This document shows, piece after piece, positions 21,981 to 34,745 of a stretch of DNA of 64,000 bases. Origin of the DNA: Sistotremastrum niveocremeum HHB9708 (Eukaryota > Basidiomycota > Agaricomycetes > Sistotremastrales > Sistotremastraceae); assembly GCA_001630475.1 (NCBI GenBank), contig KV419395.1, positions 934,753-998,752 of the forward strand. The letters run 5' to 3'. A program made the position numbers and the translations under genes. The notes below the pieces were generated by a model. It was given only the letters and a program-made list of their open reading frames with translations. It searched no databases and had not been told where the DNA came from. Numbering within the stretch: position 1 is the stretch's first letter; the number at the start of each line of letters is the position of its first letter.

Positions 21981-24636
21981 TTAAACCTGACTAGGTGTAC
22001 TCGTGACCAGACGAATTCCACCGTGTACATCTTCCTCTTCGCTAGAGTCGATATCGGATCGCTCTACTAATCCGATACTCTCTTCTTGGTCTTCTTCAGT
22101 ATGAGACTTGGGATATCTTCGTGGTGTTAATTGTCGTGAGGGTCGATGGCTTCGAGTTGGTGTATCGTAATCAGAAGAAGAGAAATCTGCTGCATGAGAT
22201 GTAGCAGGGATGTTCTGGAAAGGGTCCCGGAAACCTGGGTGATTCGCATCGTAGAAGGTGGACTGTAACGGTGGTGCACTTTGAGGTATCGTACGGGCGT
22301 TACTTGGATTGAATATGGGTGGTGGCGGTGGCGAGGCAGTGGAGACTCGCTGTGGAGAGAGAGACCGCGCTGGGATTTCGTATTCACCATCTTCAGTAGA
22401 TGTAATAGATGGTGTCTGGAGAGGGTGGCGACCAGCGCTGCCTGCCCTGACATGCTCATGCCGGGCGCCTCCAACTATTCCAGGCGATGGATAGTAATGC
22501 GCGACGTTCTCCTCGCCAAATTTAACGGTGGGTGTTCTTGGACCCTGTGAACGCGCCGAAGGATTGGGTGATACAGGATTTCCCAGCTCATCCCGTGGAA
22601 CAGGAGCGTCGTAAAGCTGATGACGTTGGAGTCCTCCGATACCTGGAAGCTGTGCACCGAGTCCGCCGTCGCCGTATAGAGCGCCGCCCGACCCCGATGA
22701 ATTATTATGACGAGATCTCAAAGAGCTACCTCCACCGCGGCTCGAGATGCTCATGCGACGAGCAGACTGTATGCGTCGCATGCTTCCAAAGGTCCCAAAC
22801 GAACCGCGCAATGCGTCAATACCTGGATCTTCAGCACCAGTGATCGACTTTTCGGCCAGTTCGGTATCTTGACGAGCAGCTTGCAGCAAGAGAGTTGATT
22901 TTCTATCTAGCTTGTTCAGTTGCGTCGGGTCGACTTTGGACATTTGAAGGATAGTGATCCCCGCGCCTGATAAGTATAGTTAGTCTAAGTCTTTGCGATC
23001 GAGTAAGGAACCAACATATGGTTAAAAATCCGCAAACGATAGTTAAGAGCTGGGTCGCCGATGTCTTGAGCCCATCAAACAATACCTAACGATGCTTGAG
23101 ATAGGCTGACGCGTCAAAATTACCCTACTAACCACTGTGGTGACAAGGGTGCAGAAAGTAACTGAGCGCAAGGTCAGAAAACCGCAAAATCAGAACGGAA
23201 ACACGCATACAGATAACATAATACGTCGGAGTAACTGAACAAGGCATGAGTCCGATTGCAAGCTAAATGAGATAAAAAATGGACCCATCGCTGCACAAAA
23301 AAACATCAGGATGATTATCATAAGCAAACGAGATCAGTTATGTGTCATACCTGTATTGAAAAGAGCTAGTGCTTTATTGAGGAAGATTACTTCTGTCACT
23401 AATCCGGACGTCAATTACCCAGCGTACGAACATGAGCGAGAACTCACCGAGAGTGACAGATACAAAAGCCAGCAAAAAATAGATGAACCAGAATTTAAAC
23501 TGGCAGCAACATGAGCACGGATGTTGTGGTGTAAGGGATCCGAATACCTGGTTTTCTCCAGTGATACTAGTGACGATAGCAGCACCCAACCCAGTTGTGC
23601 AGCTAACAGACAGACCGCCAATCATGCTGCAGACCGCAATATACCATAGCATGTTTTGCTTCCCATATCTTGAAAGTGAGATGGTTTGAGCTCCCGAATA
23701 AGTCATCTAAACGCCTTGGACGTACTTGGGGCCAAAGTAGAATATGATAGATAAAGAAGCTACAATGAGGGCCCCAGCCCATATCAGGAAACCGGGTGCG
23801 AGGAATAGTTTCTCGAAAGCTTTGATCTCGCCAACCGTCGGTTCTTGCGGGCCTGCGCAGATCCTTCAAGACGTGATAATTGTGGCACGAGACTCGCGCT
23901 TACCATTCAAAGCGATTGTCGTTGAGCCAACCTGGGACTTATTTAGGGACAGGGGTCGAGAAGACTTCCAGACGTACTATGCAAAGGCCGCAGCCAACCC
24001 ATCCAAAAAATGACAGCTTCTCTTTCAGAAATATGGACGATAGAATTGCGCAGATGACAACCGACAGGGCGCCAAGTGGTGTCTTGACCTGATGTGAGAG
24101 GCAAACCTGAGGGCAAAAGACTTGGACATACCACGACAATAGCCTCTACGAAAGCATATGCAACGAAATTGCAGACTTGCAATGGACGCGGTCAATAAAC
24201 GGTACCATCACATGGTGGTCAAGCCTTACTTTCTCCAAGAATCATCACTAAGCGAGATGAACGGTTTAGAATTTAACTGACAGACAGGAGATTCGGCACG
24301 CACTGGTCATTCCGGTCCACCACATTGGCTGCATGCGAAACGAAATTTAGACACAAGGCTGAAGGAACAAGGGTACGAATTGACCGATTTGAGATAGGCA
24401 ACGCCTTCACCAGCATCTTGTTGACTGCGCTGGAGACCCTTTTTCTTGAAAACGAAGCTTGACCCAATCAATAGGCCCGAAACGACAGCCAGGAGGATGC
24501 CGACAATCTGCACGGGGCGTAAGACGGAGATGTTGAATAGTATAACGAAGCTTCAAACTTTGAACTTTGAGCCCAGCGCGGGAGTCACGCCGGCGGTCGT
24601 CGTTGCCGACGCGCTGGCGGAGGAGGAGGAGGACAT
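21981..24636 (-). CDS. NIPA-family magnesium transporter, copy 2
   Basis: Paralogue of the gene at 5870-8103. The start is set at 24636 (MSSSSSASASATTTAGV) by likeness to copy 1. Two upstream in-frame ATGs (24738, 24747) are possible. Exons read IVGILLAVVSGLLIG, SSFVFKKKGLQRSQQD, GEGVAYLKS, FVAYAFVEAIVV, TPLGALSVVICAILSSIFLK, EKLSFFGWVGCGLCIV, MLWYIAVCSMIGGLSVS and FWFIYFLLAFVSVTL, and the last exon starts MSKVDPTQLNKLDRKST. The tail has Arg-rich SMRRIQSARRMSISSR and a Ser/Gly run, differing from copy 1. It has many short introns, as in copy 1. It is head-to-head with the adenylyl cyclase gene. Confidence 0.87.
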
Positions 24637-25013
24637 GAATGTCGAGAAAGAGGAAGATTGGCTTGGGGTTGGCAAGACCAGTGCGCAGGACGATGAGGGA
24701 GATAGCCGCTCTCCGGTATCTCCGTGTTGCCTTGCCATGGACTGCATTGTCTCCCTTGTTCAATTTTTTTTCTCATATTTACGCTGAATTCGAGCTGGGC
24801 TGTTGCAGCTCTGACGATGCAGAACGCTGTAATACGTAGAACGCTGTCTTATGAATAGATTTCTGTTCCCTACACCCTTTCAGGCCCGAGGCACGGAACC
24901 AAATGAATGTCAACAGAACCTGTGCGACTCCGAGCCATTGAAGATATCCGGCTTGATCTTCCTAGACGCCGTCCTGCTCACCCTTTAGGCTGCCATTGAG
25001 CCCTCCCATTCCC
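24637..25013. promoter_or_regulatory. Divergent promoter of NIPA-2 and adenylyl cyclase
   Basis: 377 nt between the chosen start codons. If NIPA-2 starts at 24747, the spacer shrinks to 266 nt. No clear CRE or TATA element was found. Confidence 0.4.
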
Positions 25014-28000
25014 ATGTCACAGACGGCTTTCAGTGAGGATTGGAGGCTTTCGCAGCGTCCCCCATCTACTATATCATCTTCGAGAGGCAGTGAGGATGGC
25101 TTACAGTCTGTGTCGTCGTGGCCGGAAGCTAATGGATCCGTATGTGCTTCCCCCCCTCTATGCTGGCTACCCTCACATTGTCTCGAACAGACACCAACAT
25201 CAAGCAAACGAGGATTTCTATCAATAGCAAAGGCCCCCAAACCCATCTCCAAGTCTCGCTCTTCCACGCACCTCCTTAGTTCACGGGGCAGCGAGTCCAA
25301 CTCTATTACGGAGACCGTGTCTTCGCGAGAGTCTTTCGATGGCCAGACAAATATGAAGCCTCAGAAATCAGGCGGAATCTTTCAGACGCTCCGGAAGAAA
25401 GCTAGCCGTGGTTTCAGCAGAAATACCAGTCCAACCTCCGCCTCCTTTGACGCTATCGCTCCGCCCCCTCTCCCTTCCCTGCCGAGCAGTGTCACCCTCA
25501 ACAACTCCAACATTAACGTCCTGCAGATGCCAAGCTCCTCCGCCGCCCCAGCCTCTTACAGCAAGAGAAGCAGCCGGAAACAACAGAAGAAGCAAGATCT
25601 TCCGACGGCCTCGACCTCAACCATATCCCCCGATCCTGATTTTACGCTTGACACCAATTTAGATGAGATGGATGGTATAATTACCCCTTCCGCGGTTCTA
25701 CCCAGCACTTCTGTTGGTCGACTGAGTTTCAGTAACTCAGCCACTGCCACGGACAGCCCCTCAGGGAGTGATTGGGATCTTTTACATGGGCAGTCATCCA
25801 GCTTTGGTACTTCAGAAGGGGGGAAACTCGGTGTACCGTCTCAAATAGGCGGTCGTGCTCCACCCAATGGCTCTGGCTCTGGCCTCGTCTTCACCGATCC
25901 GTTCAGCAACGTCTCGTCGTCCAAAAAACGACGCTCCCCAACTTCTCACAAGGTCTCTCCGAAGTCGACTCCTGCTGCTCCCTCCACTACCGCTCATGGT
26001 TCACAGAAAGCGTTACCTCAAATCCCTCCTGCAGCTTTACCACCGGCTGGTGATCAATCTTGGAATCCACCGGAGTCTTGGGCGGTATACGATGAAGCCC
26101 CTGCTGAATACGATGATTCATCTTCCGATGATAGTTTGAAAATGGACCGCAATGCTCGTACGCGGGATCGTACATCTGCTCCTTCCGCCTACACATATTC
26201 GCAGACATTGAGCACTGCACGAACACCTCAGTGGAAAGGGAAAGAACGCATGGATGATAGCGACCCGATCGGTCCCAAAACTCGACAATTCACAGGTCCT
26301 GGAACTGTTCATGTGCGTATCGAGCAACCTCTTTGCCAACTGAAACTGAGCGAAGTCTAGTATGCCCTACGGATATACCGAGTCGATGGCCACTATCACA
26401 TGGTCCAGTTACCGTTGTCAGCGACTGTCAAAGAGTTAACTGAGACCCTACACCGGAAAATAGAGTCGTCATCTAGAGAGACTCATCGACTATATCTTTG
26501 TGAACGTGGAAGAGGTACGCGCCTCATTTAGGAAAGTTGAAGCAGCATGACAATAATCAATGTGCACATTGTTTTCAGACCGACTTCTGGCTCCCATCGA
26601 AAAACCCGCCCTAATTGTCAAAAGACGTTTAGAACAAGCGGGTTATGAAATGGCCGACGGCATCGAATCACTCGGTGCGGAAGAAATCGGCTTTCTCCTG
26701 AGATTCGTTTTCAAAAGTGTCAGATTGGGCGGCTCCCAGGTGCGTAGCAATTCATAATAGAAGAACGGACGATCTGACGGCTCTTAATAGGAGGAAGAAC
26801 CCGCGTTTGAACACTTCGAAGTCGTAGATCTCACGGGGCGAAGCCTGCAGAACATCCCCATCATTCTACATCAACACGCCACCAGCATCATCTCACTCAA
26901 CCTATCGAAAAATCCCTTGTTGGAGATCCCCCTTGATTTCATCCAGTCTTGCGAAAATCTAAAGGAAATTTGCCTATCCAATATGGCTATGAAAAAAGTT
27001 CCGCATTCAGTGCGGAATTCTGTTTTGCTTCAGAAATTAGACATTTCTTGCAACAGGATTGTGGATCTAGACGATGCTGGCATCGGCGAATTGGAGAGAT
27101 TATCCACCTTGAAGGTGCACAACAACAGGATGGACAAATTGCCTTGGTATTTCGCGCGCATGCAATCTCTGCGGTCTTTGATCATCTCTAACAACAAATT
27201 CGACCATCTTCCGGCTGTGGTATGCGAGATGTCGGGCTTGACAGAGCTCGACATATCGTTCAATTCCCTTCATGAGTTGCCCGAGGAGCTTGCGCAGCTC
27301 CGGAACCTTCAGAGACTCATTATCGTTGGGAATCAGATTGCTCGGTTTCCTCCGGAGTGCAGTCGTCTTTTGAGATTGCAGGAATTGGATTGTCGCCGGA
27401 ATCTGATTGTCGATGTTTCATTAATTTGCCAACTTCCCTCGCTCGAAGTTTTGAGAGCAGACCACAACATAGTCCATTCTCTCGACTTATCCCTGGGGCC
27501 TTCCTTGAAAGTCCTTGATGTCTCACATAATGATATCACCAGGCTCGCTTTGCCGGCGGGGCTTCCGGGCACACTGCCTTACAACCTGAAATCGTTGGAC
27601 ATCTCTCACGCAAAGTTATCGTCTCTCGACGATTTTGCACTTGGACAGCTTACCTCCCTGAACATTTTGAAACTGGATTACAACACATTTCGGTCAATAC
27701 CAGCAACCTTAGGGTTGTTGACAGAGTTGCAATACTTCTCATGCTCTAATAATTCTTTGGACGCCCTTCCAAACGAGATAGGACAGCTACAGAAGCTCCA
27801 TACCATTAACGTTCAACACAACAATCTGAAAGAGATCCCTGCGAGCCTCTGGTTCTGCCGTTCGCTTGTCTCTTTTAACGCTAGCTCCAATCTTATCTCT
27901 ACATGGTCGGAACCGCCTCCGAATTGGAATGAGCCGCCTCCCCCCTATCATATAAGCGAGGTTCCTTCTGCGAAGCAATCGAGCAGAGACAGGACCGAGG

Positions 28001-30738
28001 GACCTGCGGCTCCCTTATCGTTTTCCCTTCAAAAACTCTATCTCGCGGACAACCAGTTGGAGGAGGAGGTCTTTGCTGCCCTTCGACACCTCAAAGAGTT
28101 GCGGATTCTCAATTTGTCTTTCAACGAGATATCTGAGATCCCACATTCGTACTACGTAACGAAGCCGGAGGCTATTGCTGATACCAAGTCGGAGAAAAAG
28201 TTGGAAGGCAAAGCAGACGCAAAGACAGAGACAACCCCACACCTGCAGGAACTCTATCTCAGCGGCAACAAATTGTCTAGCATACCTTCCGAATATCTTC
28301 ATGGCCTGACAAAGCTCAAGATCTTGTTTTTGAACGGTAATAGGTTCCAAACGTTACCAGCAGAGTTGGGAAAGATTCCGAGCCTCGAAGTTCTCGACGT
28401 AGGGAGCAATCTGCTCAGGTACAACATCAGCAACTGGGATTTCGATTGGAATTGGTAAGTGTTTGCGACATCAATTCAACTCCTCATTCTGACACTGGTT
28501 AGGAATTTCAATAAAAACTTGAAATACCTCAATTTATCGGGGAACAAGCGTTTGGAGATAAAGCTTTACAAAGCCCACGACCGCTCTATTGGAGGCCATG
28601 ATCGTCAACATGGTCCTGAAACCGTCAATCTTGCTGAGTTCAGCAATCTGAAGGATCTCCGTGTTCTGGGATTGATGGATGTTACTACACATACCACAAA
28701 CATCCCTGATGACAGCGAAGACCGACGAGTGCGAACATCTTTCGCTGAAATCAATGGAATGGCCTACGGGATTGCCGACACTTTGGGAAAGGGAGATCAT
28801 CTATCCATGTTTGATCTTGTGATACCCCAGTTCCGCAAAAAGAGCACCGAATGTTTGTTTGGAATGTTTGGCAGGGCCGTATCTTTCGCTAGTAATCATC
28901 GCGCTACGAAATATCTGCAAGAACAATTTGCGGTTGCCTTTTCCGACGCTCTGGCAAAGGTCGAGAAAGAGGACTCTCAAGGAGTACACCATGCTCTGAG
29001 AAGATCTTTCCTGCAACTAAACAGGACGCTATACTCCTATCTCAACACGGGAATGGGCGCGCGAAAATCGTCACATGCCAGTCTCGCCATGAATCGCTCG
29101 ACCGACAATCCTATTTACAAGATCGGTGCCTCCGGCATCGTCTTGTACATTGTTGGCAAAGTGATGTATGTCGCAAATGCTGGAGATGTTCTGGCTGTAG
29201 TGTCGAGACAAGGAAGTGCGGAACTCATCTCCAAGCACCACGACCCCTTTGATCGAGCGGAGACGGCAAGAATACGATCTGCCGAAGGCTGGGTCTCGCC
29301 TAAAGGCATGGTCAACGATGAAATGGAAGTGTCCCGCTCCTTCGGGATGTACAACCTTTTGCCTACTGTTAATGCCCGTCCCGAGATTCACCAGATCGAT
29401 CTTACCGAAAGAGACGAGTTCGTCATCATTGGCAATCAAGGACTATGGGAACATGTTTCATACCAGACAGCCGTTGACATTGCCAGCTCAAATCGACATG
29501 ATCCTATGATTGCTGCACAGAAGCTCCGAGATCTGACAATGTCGTATGGGGCAGATGATAGTACTATGATCATGGTCATCTCAGTCAGCGATCTCTTCAC
29601 CCCACGTACCGCGGTTCCTGTTATCCGGACTAAACGTAAGGATGAAGTCGCGGATAAAAATCTGATTCGGCTGAGACCTGAGGTTCCTCCCCCGACTGGG
29701 CAAGTGGCTCTAGTCTTCACAGACATACGGAATTCTACTCACTTGTGGGAGGTTAATCCTGGAATGCCAACTGCGATGCGACTACATAATGCACTACTTC
29801 GTAGGTTGCTGCGCAATATTGGTGGTTACGAGGTGAAAACAGAAGGAGACGCGTTTATGGTCTCTTTCCCATCGGTTCTCACCGCGATATTGTGGTGTTT
29901 CAGCGTTCAAACACAACTTCTCGTTCAAGACTGGCCGTTAGAAATCCTCGAGTCTGTGGATGGAAAGGAAGTGTATGGCCCCGATGGTTCATTGCTTGCC
30001 AGAGGCCTCTCTGTCCGTATGGGTGTCCATGTGGGATATCCGAATTGTGAGGTTGATCCTATCACACATCGTATGGACTACTTCGGCCCAATGGTCAATC
30101 GTGCATCCCGCATCAGCAGCGTCGCCAACGGCGGTCAGATCATGTGCAGCGCAGATGTGATCAAGGAGATCCAGGGCAGAATTCCCATGGACGACACGCC
30201 TCCGTTGGGTGATCTAGACGTCATTGATCCTGCATTAGCTCCTGTGGTTGACGAAATCCGACTTATCAAATATGTCGTCATCCCTGTGGGCGAAAGAAAG
30301 ATGAAAGGGCTTGAAGTTCCAGAAGTGGTGTCCCTCATTTATCCTAAAGAACTTGCGGGACGCAAGGGAATGGAGGCGATTGTTGAAGGCGAAGGGTCTG
30401 TGACAGGGTCTCAACCGCGCTTCAGCGTCGAGCAGATCAAGGAACTGGGGCTGTTGTGTATACGCCTGGAGACCCTCACAACGCAGCGGATATTTCGACC
30501 AATTTCGCAACGAAAAAGTGTCATTAATCTGGAAGAAGACGAAGAAGAGGAAGCCCGTATTTTCTACGCTGATCCAACGCTATTACTTCCACCAATACCG
30601 GAGAACCCGACTGCGGCTCACCTCATGCTGGTACTCGACATGCTGGCCTTGCGTATAGAAAATGCCCTTTCGTCTCTAGCGATTCGTGAGGTTGATGAGT
30701 TGAGGGTAGCGTATGCAAAATTCTTCGAGGGCTTATGA
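25014..30738 (+). CDS. CYR1: Adenylyl cyclase (Cyr1/Uac1/Cac1 type)
   Basis: Makes cAMP from ATP for PKA signalling, membrane-associated through partners. Starts MSQTAFSEDWRLSQ. A long Ser/Pro-rich N-terminus contains a basic GGIFQTLRKKASRG. A 48-nt intron (26313-26360) leads to a Ras-association-like domain (YALRIYRVDGHYHMVQLPL and KPALIVKRRLEQAGYE). Then come about 20 leucine-rich repeats (26840-28560; LEKLDISCN, LPWYFARM and TELDISFNSLHELP types). A PP2C-like domain spans about 28700-29600 (IGASGIVLYIVG, VMYVANAGDVLAVVS, GADDSTMIMVIS). The class III cyclase domain follows: VALVFTDIRNSTHLWEVN with both metal Asp positions plausible, YEVKTEGDAFMVSFPS, RMGVHVG, DYFGPMVNRASRIS. A C-terminal helical tail ends at TGA 30736-30738. 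About 1,830 residues, usual for basidiomycete enzymes. Confidence 0.95.
25140..25190 (+). other. Possible in-frame, stop-free intron in adenylyl cyclase
   Basis: A 51-nt stretch with a consensus GTATGT donor and a GAACAG acceptor and no stop codon. Its translation (Cys, Trp, Pro rich) differs from the Ser-rich flanks. Both spliced and unspliced forms keep the frame. Confidence 0.5.
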
Positions 30739-31204
30739 ATACTGATATGCTACTTTGGGGTGGACAAACACCGTCTCTCAGAGGAATCTTTCCCTTGCTA
30801 CTAGTTGTTTTGTTGTGTATCTGCTATCATTTGTTCTGTTTATTGTTTTTCCTCTTCTCAATCGCATGTGTCATTATAATAGCACGTTGTATTTTCGTAC
30901 TCTACACCTGGTTCTTATTTGTAACTCTATACATCACCACTGAGCGTTTCATAGTGATATAAAAAGTTTGGTCGCGAATGCCACACAGACTCCAAAAGAC
31001 ACAATATCCACACGTTTGTCCCTTATATCCAAGCCAACAATGGAGACAAAAGCGTCGGCCCAAATTGACAGACGAGAAAGACGTCGAAAACAGACGAATA
31101 ACAAGGGTGGGAAAAACAATATTGCCTGCACGTGATCTGATACAATACAGGCAGCGCGTCTCGGCTCCTGACTCTCGCTCTTCCCTCTTCTCGAAGGCTC
31201 AACG
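30739..31204 (+). other. Intergenic spacer
   Basis: 466 nt, AT-rich at the left (terminator and 3' UTR of adenylyl cyclase) and then the promoter of the next gene. No coding frame supported. Confidence 0.4.
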
Positions 31205-34200
31205 ATGGCCAGTCAAAGAGCACGTAAAGAGGTGCCGTCTGCTCGCCCAAATCATAAAATAACCAATTTCTTTCCTGTGAAAACACCTACCTCCTCACAG
31301 TCGTCAAGTTCATCCCAGTCTGCAGTCAAGAAGACAAAGTCATCAGAGGTCAAGGCAGGTTCTCAGGTCGAGCCACCACGCGTCGTCGAGTCCAAGACGT
31401 CTTCGAAGACTTCCCAATCATTTACTTCTTCCTTCTCGTCCCCACCTGCTGCCCCTCTGGCCCTGCCGGGGAGTGGCAGCGCAAATGCGCAACCAGTTCG
31501 TGCTCTTGAACAGTCGCTGTCGCACTCGACCGCAATCAAGGAGCCAGGCCTATCATCGGGCACGGCCAGGCCTAGCAAGAGGACTCAGTCCGCGATGGAA
31601 GAGGAATCTCATGAAAATTCTGACGATGTCATCGTTAGACCATCTCCTCCGAAACAACCAAGGATTGACTCCTCTCAATCAGAGGTTAAAGCTACCCCAA
31701 CCAAGAAAATTCAATCCAAAACATCCGCCGCTAACGCTACAAATCCTCCTGCTGTTCGCAGACCTCTGACTCCATACCATGCCACCTCGGAGCCGATGGC
31801 TTTCATAGATCCATCTATCCCACATTCAACCCCTTTAACTGGCTCTGAAGAAATCGGCCAGGCAGAAACGATTGCTTCGCCCAGGCTTCTTGAATCAAAA
31901 CGTTCTGCTATCGACGCCATGCAGGTTGACGCCGTCGTGCCCAGCAGTCAGGAGGACGAGAAAGAATTTTCCCGCGTCCCCGCAATGACATCGCGTCCCA
32001 AAGCGATGGACGATAGTTTCGTGATTAACTCACCGGCACCCTCCACTAGCTCAACAACCTCTTCGTCGACTCCGGAAGCCCACCCTATTTTCAGTTCCGG
32101 CCAAGCCTCTGATAGGAAGAGCGTATCTTCTGCTGCGAGCTCAGTGCCGAGTCTGGGCGCGCCCTCGCCGTTGATAGACCATCACGAACATGCCAGAAGA
32201 AAAATAGAGGAAATGAAGGCTCGAATTTCAGAGAAGGCAAAAGCTGCTATCAAAGTAGAAAACCCATCCAAGACACCGAACCTCGAGGAATCAAGCGATG
32301 AAGAGCTTTTATCTCCCTTCGAAAAGAACCGAGACAGCAATCCTCAACCAGCCCTCAGGTGAATTGGGGATATCTTTGACCTTATCCACTCTAACTTTCA
32401 CAACGATAGTCTTTCTCAATTGAGCCCTCTTACGGATCTGAGTGATGATGAAGATGAAGATGAAGCTCTTGACGGACGTCGATCGCCGTCACCATCATAT
32501 CGCAGACACACTAGCAGGCTGCATCCCGCGCGTACAACAGGTCGTCCTGCACGCGCGTCTGCGTCGAAGTCATCGGAGATCGAAATGCCTTCGCTTCCTC
32601 CAAAGAAGTGCAGATCTTCTAGAGCCAACGATTCTTTCCTCACGCTCCTCAAAGACCACAGGCGTGATGAGAAGTTGTCTCATGAACGGCGCCAATTTTC
32701 TCTCAGCTCCAGTGATTCAGATGACGAAGATTTAGATGGTCTCTATTCGTCTGGCACGAGTGCGAAAGATAACCTGGAAGCGCTCGTCGGGAAAGAGGAT
32801 GCCCAAGGAATGCGACAGATCTTGGAGCAGGACGGGCAGACTTGTACGGATGACGATGAACTGCATGGGTTCACCTTTTGGGATAGAGGTGCTCCTGGCA
32901 CAGGGCATGTACGTAATGTCTTGACCTGGCTCTGCTATTGGCTTACATCCATTCCATCCACCGTAGATTCATGTCAAGGCCCCAAACGCCGCGCTCATAG
33001 GAGCTTTCCCTATCTTTGAGTCTATATCTCGGCATCTAAGCGGAAATAGTAAATAGCACGGGTTACCTCTCATTTTGACTACTCACACTGTCCCCTTCTA
33101 GAAATTCGAGATGCAGCTCTACTGCTCCAGTCTGAAGATATGCTTTGCGATGACAGCGCTCAATATTCTGATTTGATCGTTTGGCTATATGACTCAGGTA
33201 TGCATCAACCAATCCTGACAATTTTCGTAACCTTTATCGTCTTGCAGCCATTTTTTCCAACGCTGTCGCTGTCGCTAACGCATCCTTAAATTGTTTGCAT
33301 GATCTTGTTTCTCGAGTCACTCTTTCAAAACCTTGTTTGTCTTTTTTGGATCTTGTGACAGCGGTCCAAGAGATCGGTGCTTCAGCAAACATCTTGTTGT
33401 CCGAAGGCTGGTATTCAGACGAACTTACTCCTCCGGACGTGAGTTACGAATCTCAGCAATCCCTCGTCAGAAGACTATTGTCCACCTTGCAACCCCTCAT
33501 CAGGTACTTTTCATTATTATGCCCTTCATCCCGTCGCCTAACCCTAGCATTCGTCCAGAATGGGTGCTTTGAACCTGGCACAGGGGGGTGATGTGTGCAT
33601 CCTCATGGCGTACGTCGCCCTGGATTCAGCGGCGTCACTGTCGATCAGGCAGAAAACGAGTGATATATTGCATGACGTCTTGAAACGTATTATGGGCACT
33701 AGTGCCTTCCTAAAGACCGAGGTGAGGCGCCTCGTTTTCGCCACCCATACATAAGGCTGACCCGCCATCGTAGGAAGTACATCTTATACAGAGGGTTGCT
33801 AAGTGGCTGAAAAAACTGTCACACACATTGCAGCGGGAGGCGTTGTTGCTTTTCACTTCGTCCGTTTCGCCTGCCACTGGTCTTGGCCAGTGGCTTGCCT
33901 GGTCAATCCTATATAATGGTGATGTTAACTATGTTAGTATCGCGTTCATGTCGGCGATCATCAACTGACAGTCTAAAAGGACGCTCCACGCCGCCCATCT
34001 CTAGAAGATGCCAAGATGCTGTTGTATACGGTCGAAGGGAACATTGCTCGTTCGAGACTCTTCCGGATCAAATCCACCACCGATTACACCGTCCTTCACC
34101 ATCACATATATGTCCTCAATCTTTATTTGACAAACATTGAAGATTACTACACATCCCCAGAGGTACAACCTCTGGGAGGCCCTGGTCCATCGGTCAACCC

Positions 34201-34535
34201 AACGCCGACTTCGAGCACATCGGCTGATGCCGAGCTGCAATTAATCATCCAAGGACTAAAACAGATGGACACAGCGATCCGTGAGTTAGCAGACTGTGCT
34301 CCCACGAAGTGGACTCATGATGTGTCTCCTTGTAGGCGATCGTGATACATCAAACTTACAACGAACAATCGCAAAGGACGGCCTAAATCGACTGCTCTTC
34401 CGCCTCACATACCAAAAAGACGGCGCAATGTCACACCTTGCTTCACGTCGCTCTGCGAGCGGCTTAGATCGCTACGTGACTGTAAGGCCGAAGCAAACCG
34501 CTCAGCGCACAGCAGCACCCACTGCCTCGCCTTGA
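31205..34535 (+). CDS. PIP-box protein, possibly Nse6/SLF2-like (CANIN-type) Smc5/6 loader
   Basis: Starts MASQRARKEVPSARP and then NHKITNFFPVK at residues 16-26, which fits a PCNA-interacting PIP box (I at position 4, FF at 7-8, Asn in place of Gln, basic Lys after it). About 380 Ser/Pro/Lys-rich residues follow, then an acidic block LTDLSDDEDEDEALDG and a helical C-terminal half: NDSFLTLLKDHRRDEKL, NLEALVGKEDAQGMRQILEQ, AQYSDLIVWLYDS, FLDLVTAVQEIGASANILL, VCILMAYVALDSAAS, VAKWLKKLSHTLQREALLL, SRLFRIKSTTDYTVLHHHIY and LQLIIQGLKQMDTAI. Order and helical character resemble the CANIN domain of Nse6 and SLF2, which load Smc5/6, but identity is low and this is an inference. Six or more short introns. 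Confidence 0.7.
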
Positions 34536-34745
34536 GATAGTCCATTTTCAATGGTGTTGCGACCGGCTTGCTCTAGAAGCGGTTCCCATATTACATCACT
34601 TAATTGTAATTTATAGTAGATTGAAGTAGATTACAGCTGGGCAATAATGTACACATTTTTTTGGTTACTCCATTTCAATCCGAGCCGACGAAATGTAGAG
34701 ACATGTCAGTTTTCCATAACACATACGGCGGTATCCTCTCAATAA

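Noticed and set aside
24996-25013. Upstream extension of the adenylyl cyclase N-terminus
   Set aside because: The frame is open but its first codon is TTG. The first ATG in frame is at 25014.
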